Part shown: in pieces, positions 1 to 7,706 of the stretch
Layout: every line of letters starts with the position of its first letter
How positions within the stretch are numbered: the first letter of the stretch is position 1
Source: Limnobacter sp.
GTDB lineage: Bacteria > Pseudomonadota > Gammaproteobacteria > Burkholderiales > Burkholderiaceae_B
Assembly (NCBI GenBank): GCA_012032215.1
Contig: JAAURO010000007.1
Location: forward strand, 1-17,195
Reading direction: 5' to 3'
Length of the DNA stretch: 17,195 nucleotides
Program-made: the position numbers and the translations under genes
Notes under the pieces: generated by a model
Seen by the model: the letters and a program-made list of their open reading frames with translations, nothing else
The model's database searches: none
Told to the model about the DNA's origin: nothing

Positions 1-2
1 CT

Positions 3-317
3 GAAGAAAAAACAGCGGCTACTGGCACGAAGCCAGCGCCTGGCAAGGCCGATAAACTTGGCTTGGTGGTTTCCAGTCTGACTGCGCAGGAAAAGAAACA
101 GCTTGGCATTGCGTTTGGGGTGAAAGTGGAATCTGCCCAAGGGTCTGCTGCGCAGGCGGGTATCAACGAGGGCGATGTGGTGGTTCGCATTGGCCGCACC
201 GATATTCAAACCGTTGCCCAATACGAGCAATTGGTGAATCAGGTTAAAAAGGGCCAGCAGGTGGCGCTTTTGGTGCGTCGCGGAGAATCGGCGAGTTTCT
301 TGGTAATCACTCCCTGA
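3..317 (+). CDS. DegQ/MucD-type periplasmic serine protease, C-terminal part (5' end outside window)
   Basis: The reading frame is open from the first complete codon and ends at TGA 315-317, so only the last ~104 residues are present. After a short Ala/Thr/Lys/Pro-rich linker the sequence has the form of a PDZ domain: a Gly-Ile-Ala-Phe-Gly strand, then AAQAGINEGDVVVRIGRTDI, which is the standard PDZ core where a buried loop precedes a carboxylate-binding strand. This matches the second PDZ domain of HtrA/DegQ/MucD proteases, which degrade misfolded envelope proteins in the periplasm. The protease triad would lie upstream, outside the window. A mucD-type gene directly before lepA is a familiar order in betaproteobacteria, where it closes the rpoE cluster. 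A hairpin terminator follows 33 bases after the stop. DegP, DegQ and MucD cannot be told apart from this fragment. Confidence 0.85.
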   Translation, partial: EEKTAATGTKPAPGKADKLGLVVSSLTAQEKKQLGIAFGVKVESAQGSAAQAGINEGDVVVRIGRTDIQTVAQYEQLVNQVKKGQQVALLVRRGESASFLVITP

Positions 318-329
318 TTCCGCTAGAAT
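300..329 (+). promoter_or_regulatory. Possible sigma-70 promoter for lepA
   Basis: A -10-like TAGAAT (324-329) lies 18 bases after a -35-like TTGGTA (300-305), overlapping the 3' end of the protease gene. Transcription would begin near 336 and give a leader of about 40 nt before the lepA start. It is the best match in the gap and would be needed if the terminator after the protease gene is efficient. This is prediction by eye from consensus matching only. Confidence 0.3.
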
Positions 330-350
330 ACGGGGTTATCCAGTTTGGTC

Positions 351-373
351 GGGGGCGTTGTTGCCCCCTTTTT
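351..373 (+). terminator. Intrinsic terminator / attenuator hairpin touching the lepA start
   Basis: GGGGGC (351-356), a six-base loop GTTGTT and GCCCCC (363-368) form a perfect six-pair GC stem followed directly by five T (369-373). This is the textbook layout of a Rho-independent terminator. The T run ends one base before the first candidate lepA ATG (375). The hairpin therefore occupies the place where a Shine-Dalgarno sequence would be expected. It could end the protease transcript, attenuate lepA, or control initiation. Confidence 0.7.
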
Positions 374-374
374 A

Positions 375-2175
375 ATGATGCAGATGCAGCACATCCGTAA
401 TTTTTCCATTATTGCCCACATCGATCACGGCAAATCCACCTTGGCCGACAGGTTGATTCAACGCTGTGGTGGCTTAAGCGACCGTGAAATGAATGCGCAG
501 GTGCTTGATTCCATGGATCTAGAAAAGAGCGCGGCATCACCATTAAAGCCCAAACCGCAGCACTTACGTACAAAGCCAAAGATGGCCGCACCTATTTGCT
601 AAACCTCATCGACACCCCAGGGCACGTGGATTTTTCCTACGAGGTAAGCCGCTCGCTGTCTGCTTGCGAAGGCGCGCTGCTGGTGGTAGATGCCTCGCAA
701 GGCGTAGAGGCTCAAACCGTGGCCAACTGCTACACCGCCCTTGATTTGGGTGTAGAGGTGATTCCTGTTTTAAACAAAATGGACTTGCCCCAAGCCGATC
801 CAGACAATGCGCGTGCTGAAATTGAAGATGTAATCGGCCTGGATGCTTCTGATGCCATTGCTGCCTCAGCCAAAACCGGCATGGGCATAGACGACATTCT
901 GGAATGATAGTCGCCAAAATACCCCCTGCCAAAGGTGATCCGCAAGCTCCCTTGCAGGCCCTGATTATCGACAGCTGGTTTGATACCTACGTGGGCGTGG
1001 TCATGTTGGTACGCGTGTTCAATGGCAAGCTGCGCAAAAAAGACAAAATCCGGCTTATGGCAACCAACGCCGCCTACCCAGTCGATGAAATCGGTGTGTT
1101 CAGTCCCAAGGGCGTGCCCGTGGAAGAGCTTTCTGCCGGGCAAGTGGGCTACATTATTGCGGGCATCAAAGAGCTGACATCGGCCAAGGTGGGCGACACC
1201 GTCACTTTGGTGAATGCGTCTGCGCCTGAACCGCTACCCGGTTTTAAGGAAGTGCAATCGCAGGTGTTTGCGGGGCTTTTCCCCGTAGAAGCCAACGAGT
1301 ACGAGGCCCTGCGTGAGGCGCTTGAAAAACTGAAGCTAAACGATGCCGCCTTAAACTATGAACCCGAGGTTTCGCAGGCTTTAGGTTTTGGTTTTCGGTG
1401 CGGGTTTTTGGGCATGTTGCACATGGACATTGTGCAAGAACGCCTGGAGCGCGAATTCGACATGGACCTCATTACCACCGCACCCACGGTGGTCTACGAG
1501 GTTTTACTGCGCGATGGCACGCTGCTTGTGGTGGATAACCCTTCCAAAATGCCCGATCAAAGCAAAATCGAAGAAATCCGCGAACCCATAGTCAATGTAA
1601 ACCTGCTGATGCCCCAAGAATACGTGGGCGCGGTCATGACCCTGTGCACGGGCAAACGCGGCACACAAACCAACATGGTTTACCACGGCAGGCAGGTGCG
1701 CCTTGGTTTTGAAATGCCCATGGCCGAAATTGTGCTTGATTTTTTCGACAAACTGAAATCGGTGTCGCGCGGTTATGCGTCTATGGATTACGCATTTAAA
1801 GAATACCGACCTTCTGAAATTGTAAAGGTAGACATGCTGATTAACAGCGAGAAGGTGGATGCACTGGCTATTATGGTGCACCGTTCCAATTCGCAGTTTC
1901 GTGGGCGTGCAGTGGCCCAGAAAATGCGGGAAATTATTTCACGGCAAATGTTTGATGTGGCCATTCAGGCGGCCATTGGGTCTAATATCATTGCCCGTGA
2001 AACCGTGAAGGCCTTGCGCAAAAACGTGCTGGCAAAATGTTACGGCGGCGATATTTCACGCAAGAAAAAATTGCTTGAAAAACAAAAAGCAGGCAAAAAA
2101 CGCATGAAACAGGTGGGTAATGTGGAAATTCCACAAGAAGCCTTTCTGGCAATACTCCAGGTGGAAGACAAATAA
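375..2175 (+). CDS. lepA: Elongation factor 4 (LepA), ribosome-associated translational GTPase; two frame breaks
   Basis: LepA/EF4 is a GTPase resembling EF-G that binds the ribosome. The N-terminus [16 protein letters not shown] holds the P-loop (about residues 14-22), followed by DTPGH (G3) and NKMD (G4). The C-terminus ends in the LepA-specific tail with [19 protein letters not shown]. The frame breaks twice. One A is missing from the AAAA run at 523-526, where the family has Glu-Arg-Gly-Ile-Thr. Another A is missing at 903-904, just before an ATG that could be mistaken for a new start at 904. Restoring both gives 600 residues, the normal family length, with no other gap. As written, the pieces are 375-602, a fragment ending at 907, and 904-2175. 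The start is one of ATG 375, 378 or 384; no clear Shine-Dalgarno is visible. Both breaks are most likely sequence errors, because the protein is otherwise conserved throughout. Confidence 0.95.
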
Positions 2176-2177
2176 CA

Positions 2178-3045
2178 ATGAATCTTTTCTTTGATACTTT
2201 TTTTGCTGTTGCTGTTCACAGGCTTTTTTTACGTCCTGGATTTGGTACGTTTCAGGCCCAAACGCAGGGAAAAAGCCAGAATGGCGCTGGAAAATGCCCA
2301 GCAGCAAGGCCAGCTTAATGGCAAGGCACTGCGCAAGTTAAAAAACTTTCACCTGCGTCCGCCCGTTTGGCTGGAATACACAGCCTCCTTTTTTCCGGTT
2401 ATCCTGTTTGTTTTTTTGCTGCGCTCGTTTGTCATTGAGCCTTTTAAAATTCCTTCGGGGTCCATGATCCCCACTTTGCTGGTGGGTGACTTAATACTTG
2501 TGAATAAGTTCGATTACGGCATTCGTTTGCCAATTATTGACAAAAAAATTATTCCTGTGTCAAATCCACAGCGTGGCGATGTCATGGTGTTTCGTTATCC
2601 CAAAAATCCTAAACTGGATTACATAAAACGTGTAATCGGCGTAGGCGGGGACGTGGTTGAATACCGCAACAAGCAACTGCTGGTAAACGGCAAAAAACTG
2701 CAACAAACGCCGCTGGAAAAATACTACGATCCCACCAACTTTAGCTATTCCGCACAGTTTCGCGAGCAAATTGGCGACAAAACGCACCGTATTTTAAACG
2801 ATGAAGATGCGCCGCCCTTTGTGGTGGGCGTAGACGATTACGACTACCGTGACCAATGCAGCTACGATGTCACCGGTTTTAAATGCACCGTGCCAGAAGG
2901 GCATTATTTTATGATGGGCGACAACCGCGACAACTCCAGCGACAGCCGCATTTGGGGTTTTGTGTCTGACAGGCAAGTGGTTGGCAAGGCCTTTTTGGTG
3001 TGGATGAATTTTAGTGACCCAAGCCGTGTGGGCTTGTTTTACTGA
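2178..3045 (+). CDS. lepB: Signal peptidase I
   Basis: This is the membrane-bound Ser/Lys peptidase that removes signal peptides from exported proteins. Counting from TTG 2191, residues 1-19 form one hydrophobic segment and 64-82 a second. IPSGSMIPTL carries the nucleophile Ser91, KLDYIKRVIG carries the general base Lys146, and FMMGDNRDNSSDSR is the family's box near the C-terminus. The second half of the protein lies in the periplasm. The likely true start is ATG 2178, three bases after the lepA stop. From there the frame reads Met-Asn-Leu-Phe and breaks at a T run (2190-2192), where one T appears to be extra. Removing it gives a 288-residue protein with a complete first membrane segment. 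Otherwise initiation would have to be at TTG 2191. Pairing with lepA is the usual arrangement. Confidence 0.95.
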
Positions 3046-3052
3046 ACCAGGC

Positions 3053-3768
3053 ATGGCGGCACCACTGGAACCATTTGAATCACAACTCGGGCACCACTTT
3101 AGCAGCCGGGCGTTGTTGCAACGGGCACTGACTCACCGCAGTTACAGTGCCCAACACAACGAGCGTCTTGAGTTTTTGGGCGACAGCGTACTTAATTGTG
3201 CGGCTTCCATTCTGCTGTATCGTGAACACCCCACACTTGACGAAGGCAAGCTCTCGCGGATTCGCTCGCATTTGGTCAAACAGGATTGCCTGGCGCAAGT
3301 AGGCCGAGCCATGGATCTGCCTGCCATGCTGCTGCTGGGCGCAGGTGAAGTTAAAAGCGGTGTGCCTGCCAAAGACAGCATTGTGGCCGATGCGGTAGAG
3401 GCCGTGTTCGGCGCAGTGTTGCTGGATGCTGGCTTTGATGCAGCGTGCCAGTGCATTTTGAAACACCTGAAGCCCATTCTGGAATCGGTGCCCATTCAAT
3501 CTTTGGGCAAAGATCCGAAACCCGCCTGCAGAATAGGCTGCAAGCCAAAAAAAGCCAGCTTCCCCGTTACACCATACTGGTAGAGGGCGGAACCGCTGCC
3601 AACCCCGAGTTTAAAGTAGGCTGTGTGCTTGAAGGCACGCGTGTTGTGGCTGAAGGGGCAGGGCATTCACGCAGACTGGCTGAACAACAGGCCGCTGAAA
3701 GGGCGCTTGCTCAATTGCTGGAAGCCGATTTTTCTGATCCCAATCACACGCGAACGAGGCGCTCATGA
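3053..3768 (+). CDS. rnc: Ribonuclease III; one frame break
   Basis: RNase III cuts double-stranded RNA, including the 30S rRNA precursor. From ATG 3053 the signature ERLEFLGDSVL lies at residues 37-47, with the metal ligand Asp44. The second acidic cluster DAVEAVFGAVLLD has Glu116. Both match the E. coli active-site spacing. The C-terminal double-stranded RNA-binding domain (LPRYTILVEGG through HSRRLAEQQAAERAL) is in another frame: one A is missing from the run at 3518-3520, so the uncorrected frame ends at 3583 after a spurious tail. With that base restored the protein has 238 residues, a normal length. The gene begins seven bases after lepB and its TGA overlaps the era start as ATGA. The rnc-era pair reflects their shared role in rRNA maturation. 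Confidence 0.94.
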
Positions 3769-4678
3769 ACCCTGCACAAGCCACCCCCAATACCCGCTGT
3801 GGCGCAATAGCAGTGGTGGGGCGTCCCAACGTGGGCAAATCCACCCTGATGAATGCCCTGATTGGCGAGCACCTTTCCATTACCTCTTCCAAACCCCAGA
3901 CTACCCGCCACCGCGTGTTGGGTGTGGTTACAGAAACCGTAAAAGGCGAACACACCCAGTTTGTGTTTGTAGATACTCCGGGGTTTCAAACCCGGCACAC
4001 CAATGCCCTGAACAAAACCATGAACCGTGCGGTAACCACCGCCCTGGCCGATGTGCACGCAATTGTGTGGGTGGTAGAAGAAGGTAAGCTAGGCCCCGCA
4101 GACACCAAGGTTCTGCAACTGTGCCCACCCGATATACCGATCATTGCGGTTATTAACAAACTGGATTTGCTGAAAAACCCCAATGCCGTGTTGCCGTTTT
4201 TGGAAAAACTTTCGCACATTCACCCTTTTGCCGCCATTGTTCCGCTAAGTGCACAGGCAGGCAAAAACCTGGATGCGCTTAAAGAAGCGCTGGCCGAGCG
4301 ACTGCCCGAGCAAGCCCATTTTTACGACGAAGACATGCTGACCGACAGGCCCGAAAAGTTTTGGCAGCTGAGCGCATTCGCGAAAAACTGTTCAGGCTGG
4401 TGGGCGATGAGTTGCCTTATTCTTCCACCGTTGTTATCGACAAATTTACCGTGGAAGAGGGGCGGCGGGTTATTTACGCCACGATTTTTGTAGACCGCGA
4501 CACCCACAAAGCCATGATTATTGGCAAGGGTGGAGAAAAGCTCAAACGCATTGCCACCGAAGCCCGTATGGACATGCAGCGCCTCTTTGATGGCCCCGTC
4601 CACCTGGAAACCTGGGTCAAAGTGCGCGGTGGCTGGGCAGACAACGCCGGTGTACTCAGAAACCTGGGCTATGACTAA
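3765..4678 (+). CDS. era: GTPase Era; one frame break
   Basis: Era is an essential GTPase that binds the 3' end of 16S rRNA and monitors 30S assembly. Visible motifs are GRPNVGKST (residues 19-27), the switch II DTPGF, and NKLD. The C-terminal KH domain carries the RNA-binding loop [17 protein letters not shown]. The GTPase and KH parts are in different frames: one T is missing from TTTT at 4359-4362, where Glu-Lys-Phe-Leu-Ala-Ala-Glu-Arg is expected. The unrepaired frame runs to 4493 with unrelated residues, while the KH frame resumes at about 4361. Restoring the base gives 304 residues, which is typical. The start overlaps the rnc stop by four bases. Because Era is essential in well-studied relatives, a consensus error is far more likely than true loss. 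Confidence 0.94.
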
Positions 4679-4701
4679 ACCCGCGCCCAAGGGCGGCAGC
4701 C

Positions 4702-5400
4702 TTGGCTGACCAAGACCTGGCCTACGTGCTGCACAGCGTGCCCTACAAGGAAACCAGTCTGGTGGTAGAACTCTTTACCCGTCAGGCAGGGCGGTTGCCC
4801 GTGATAGCCAAAGGTGCCAAGCGCAGAACCTCGCAACTGAAAGGTGTACTGGTGTCGTTTCAGCCTTTGGGCGTGCGTTATACCGGTAAATCCGAAGTGC
4901 GCACGCTTATGCAGGCCGAATGGGCCGGTAGCCATCTGGCGCCAGAAGGCCGCGCCCTGTTTGCCGCGTATTACCTCAACGAATTGCTGATACGCGGCTT
5001 GAACCGCGAAGATCCCCATACCGAACTCTTCGATTTATACGCCACTACCCTTCAGGATTTAAGCGTCCAAATCGATTTGCACGTGCCGGTTCGCCGCTTC
5101 GAACTGGGTTTGCTGGCCGGCTTGGGCTACGGGCTGGATTACACGCAAGATGCCCAGGCACAGGCCATAGATGCGCAGCGCTTCTATACGTGGCAAACCG
5201 AGCAGGGCTGGAAGGCAAGTGCGGGCAACACGGTTTCTGGCATTAAGGGCACCACCATTCTGGCTTTGGCTGACGCAAAAATGAGCCTCGACATGGCCCT
5301 TGAGTTAAAAGGTTTGACCCGCCAGCTATTACACTTGCATGTGGCCCCACAGGGTTTGCTCTCGCGTGCATGGATGGAACAGTTGCATAAAAATGATTGA
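4702..5400 (+). CDS. recO: DNA repair protein RecO
   Basis: RecO works with RecR (and RecF) to load RecA on SSB-coated single-stranded DNA. The N-terminal half begins AYVLHSVPYKETSLVVELFT and reads as an OB fold, with the typical AKGAKR segment. The rest is the helical C-terminal part with YYLNELL and a Gly-Leu-Gly-Tyr segment. There is no cysteine, so the zinc site of some RecO proteins is absent. From TTG 4702 the length is 232 residues. An alternative is ATG 4671, overlapping the era stop by eight bases. It reads [11 protein letters not shown] and joins this frame if one T at 4702-4703 is an extra base, giving 242 residues. I think the ATG start is more natural, but the printed sequence supports only TTG. 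The 3' end overlaps pdxJ by eight bases. Confidence 0.9.
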   Translation: MADQDLAYVLHSVPYKETSLVVELFTRQAGRLPVIAKGAKRRTSQLKGVLVSFQPLGVRYTGKSEVRTLMQAEWAGSHLAPEGRALFAAYYLNELLIRGLNREDPHTELFDLYATTLQDLSVQIDLHVPVRRFELGLLAGLGYGLDYTQDAQAQAIDAQRFYTWQTEQGWKASAGNTVSGIKGTTILALADAKMSLDMALELKGLTRQLLHLHVAPQGLLSRAWMEQLHKND

Positions 5401-6175
5401 ATTGGGCGTAAATATTGACCACGTGGCCACCATACGGCAGGCCAGGAGAGGCCACGAGCCAGACCCCCTGAAAGCCGCACTGCTGGCTGAAGAATACGGC
5501 GCAGATGCCATTACCGTGCATGTGCGCGAAGACCGCCGCCACATGCAGGACGAAGACGTGCGCCGCATACGCCCAGCCATTGCCACACGCCTGAATTTTG
5601 AGTGTGCCGTAGTAGAAAACATGCTGCGTCTCGTCGAAGAAATTGCCCCGCACGATGTGTGTTTTGTGCCAGAACGCCGCGAAGAAGTCACCACCGAAGG
5701 CGGCCTCGATGTATTGGGTGGCTTGCAAACCATTGGTGCAGCAGTAGAACGTATTCAAGCCCAGAACATGCGGGTTTCACTGTTCATCGACCCCGCCGAA
5801 GCCCAGGTGCGCGCCGCTGCACAAGTGGGCGCACAGGCCATCGAGCTGCACACCGGCAGCTATGCCAACGCCTGCACACAAACACAAGTACAGGCACAGC
5901 AAAACAATGCCACTCATTTGCACGAACTACAGCGCATTCGTCAGGCCGCAGAGCTGGGTGTATCGTTGGGGTTGCGGGTAAACGCAGGGCACGGGCTCAC
6001 TTTTGACAACGTGCAGCCGATTGCCGCCATCGAGTGCATTTCTGAACTGAATATTGGCCACAGCCTGGTTGCCAACGCCGTGTTTATGGGTTGGGAAAAA
6101 GCCATTACCCACATGAAGCAACTCATGGTGCAGGCACGGCTGCACAGCATTCGGCCACGGGGTGGTAAATCATGA
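5393..6175 (+). CDS. pdxJ: Pyridoxine 5'-phosphate synthase
   Basis: PdxJ condenses 1-deoxyxylulose 5-phosphate with 3-amino-2-oxopropyl phosphate to make pyridoxine 5'-phosphate, the last ring-forming step of the DXP-dependent vitamin B6 route. The protein begins MIELGVNIDHVATIRQAR, the family N-terminus, and contains ITVHVREDRRHM, FVPERREEVTTEGG, IELHTGSYA and LRVNAGHGLTFDNV, the phosphate- and substrate-binding segments of this TIM barrel. It is uninterrupted at 260 residues, slightly longer than the E. coli enzyme. An upstream extension of the frame to 5339 lies inside recO and is not used; ATG 5393 matches the family start and gives the usual recO-pdxJ overlap. Its stop overlaps the acpS start as ATGA, which suggests translational coupling. 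Confidence 0.97.
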   Translation: MIELGVNIDHVATIRQARRGHEPDPLKAALLAEEYGADAITVHVREDRRHMQDEDVRRIRPAIATRLNFECAVVENMLRLVEEIAPHDVCFVPERREEVTTEGGLDVLGGLQTIGAAVERIQAQNMRVSLFIDPAEAQVRAAAQVGAQAIELHTGSYANACTQTQVQAQQNNATHLHELQRIRQAAELGVSLGLRVNAGHGLTFDNVQPIAAIECISELNIGHSLVANAVFMGWEKAITHMKQLMVQARLHSIRPRGGKS

Positions 6176-6587
6176 GCGTGCTGGGCCTTGGCTGCGACAT
6201 TGTAGAACTGGCACGCATACAGCGCGTGCTGGGTAAAGCAGAACTGGGCGCAGGCAGGCGCTTTGTGCAGCGCGTACTTACTGCTAAAGAACAAGAAGAA
6301 TTTGAAGCCCGTCACGCGGCGTTTGCCCCGCGAGGCGTGGCCTACCTGGCCACCCGTTATGCTGCCAAAGAAGCTTTTGCCAAAGCCCTTGGAACCGGCC
6401 TTGGCAAGCAGTTTTCTTTTCAGGATTTATCGGTGCTGAACCACGCTTCGGGCGCACCCAGGCTAGAGTTCTCTGCCAACCTGCAAAACAGACTGCAAGC
6501 CATGCAGGCCGAAGCGCATGTGTCTTTAAGCGATGAAAAACCGTGGTCATGGCCATGGTGGTTTTGTCGCGGCTTATGCTGTTTTAA
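6172..6587 (+). CDS. acpS: Holo-[acyl-carrier-protein] synthase; frame break near the 3' end
   Basis: AcpS transfers 4'-phosphopantetheine from CoA to a serine of acyl carrier protein. GLGCDIVELARIQRVL opens the protein with the metal ligand Asp9, and YAAKEAFAKALGTG holds the second ligand Glu67; these are the two diagnostic motifs. Near the end the frame breaks at the A run 6536-6540, where one A is missing after Ser-Asp-Glu-Lys. The restored frame reads Thr-Val-Val-Met-Ala-Met-Val-Val-Leu and stops at TAA 6585-6587. This is the expected final strand and gives 138 residues. Without the repair the frame runs to 6597 with a Trp- and Cys-rich tail unlike the family. The gene follows pdxJ with a four-base overlap, as in many proteobacteria. 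Confidence 0.93.
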
Positions 6588-6609
6588 CCTTTTCTGACAG
6601 AGCAACACC

Positions 6610-7648
6610 ATGCTTGGACCTTACCTGTTTGGCATTACCGGATTCACCCTGAACGCCGACGACAAACGCCGCCTTGCAAGCCCAGAAGTGGGTGGCGTTA
6701 TTTTATTCGGCCGAAACTTTGAAAGCCCCGCGCAAGTAGCTGATTTGGTGCAGCATATACGTGCCGCGTGCCCCCGAACCCAAGCCCGTGTTTGTAGACC
6801 ACGAAGGCGGACGCGTACAGCGTTTTCGTACCGGTTTTACCGCCATACCGGCCATGCGCAGCTTGGGCAATTTGGCCGGAAAAAACTTGCCTCAAGCTTT
6901 AAAAGCAGCCCGCGCAGCCGGTTTTGTGCTGGCTTCCGAGCTGCGCGCCTGCGGCTTGGACATGAGTTTTACCCCCGTGCTGGATCTCGATTGGGGCAAC
7001 AGCGAAATTATTGGCGACCGCGCTTTTTCTGCCAACGCCGAACGGGTAGGGCTGCTGGCCGCAGCCTTAATGAATGGCCTGTTGCTGGCAGGCATGCAGG
7101 CCTGTGGCAAACACTTTCCAGGCCATGGCTGGGTAAAGCTGGACAGCCATTTGGCATTGCCGCGCGACACCCGCCCCTTAAGCGACCTGCGCCAGCACGA
7201 CCTGCAGCCTTATGCCCACAACAATTCGTTGAATATGGCCGCCATTATGCCGGCTCATGTGGTGTACGACCAGGTAGATACCTTGCCAGCCTGCTTCTCG
7301 CCATTCTGGCTGGAAGAAGAACTGCGCGGCCGCCTGAATTACGATGGCGCTATTATCAGTGATGATCTGGATATGGTAGGCGCACACAGCATGGGCGGCA
7401 TTGCCGAGCGCGCTGCGGCCGCCTTGCAGGCAGGTTGCGATGCAGTGTTGGTGTGCAACACTTTTGCCGACATGGACACCCTGCTAACCAGCCAGCTTGC
7501 GCAAGCACAGCCCAATGCCCAGCGCCACCGCAGGCTGCAACGGCTGTTGGCCCAACCCGTGCCGTGCCTGCAAAACTGGCAACAGCTACAGGCACTGCCC
7601 GATTACCAGGCCGCACTTGCCACGCTTGAATTACTCCGGAATTACTGA
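6610..7648 (+). CDS. nagZ: Beta-N-acetylhexosaminidase NagZ; one frame break
   Basis: NagZ is the cytoplasmic glycoside hydrolase family 3 enzyme that removes N-acetylglucosamine from anhydromuropeptides in cell-wall recycling. The frame from ATG 6610 gives VGGVILFGRNF, then breaks in the C run at 6771-6775, where one C appears extra. The other frame continues FVDHEGGRVQRFR, KHFPGHG (residues 167-173, with the catalytic His of the family loop), MPAHVVY and SDDLDM (about 250-255, holding the nucleophilic Asp). Removing one C gives an uninterrupted 345-residue protein of normal length. A start at 6761 in the second frame is therefore not real. The start ATG is 22 bases after the repaired acpS stop. 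This is the last gene of the plus-strand run, converging on the gene at 7707. Confidence 0.94.
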
Positions 7649-7706
7649 AGCAAATTTAATCGTGAATCGTTTGACTTTTATTTCTCTCAACTCCAGTTGC
7701 CGCGAG

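Noticed and set aside
904-2175. A separate gene starting at ATG 904
   Set aside because: It continues LepA exactly after a missing A at 903-904; the sequence before it is the LepA GTPase domain with no gap.
6761-7648. NagZ starting at 6761 as an independent short enzyme
   Set aside because: The first ~54 residues of NagZ lie in the adjoining frame from 6610; one extra C at 6771-6775 explains the split.
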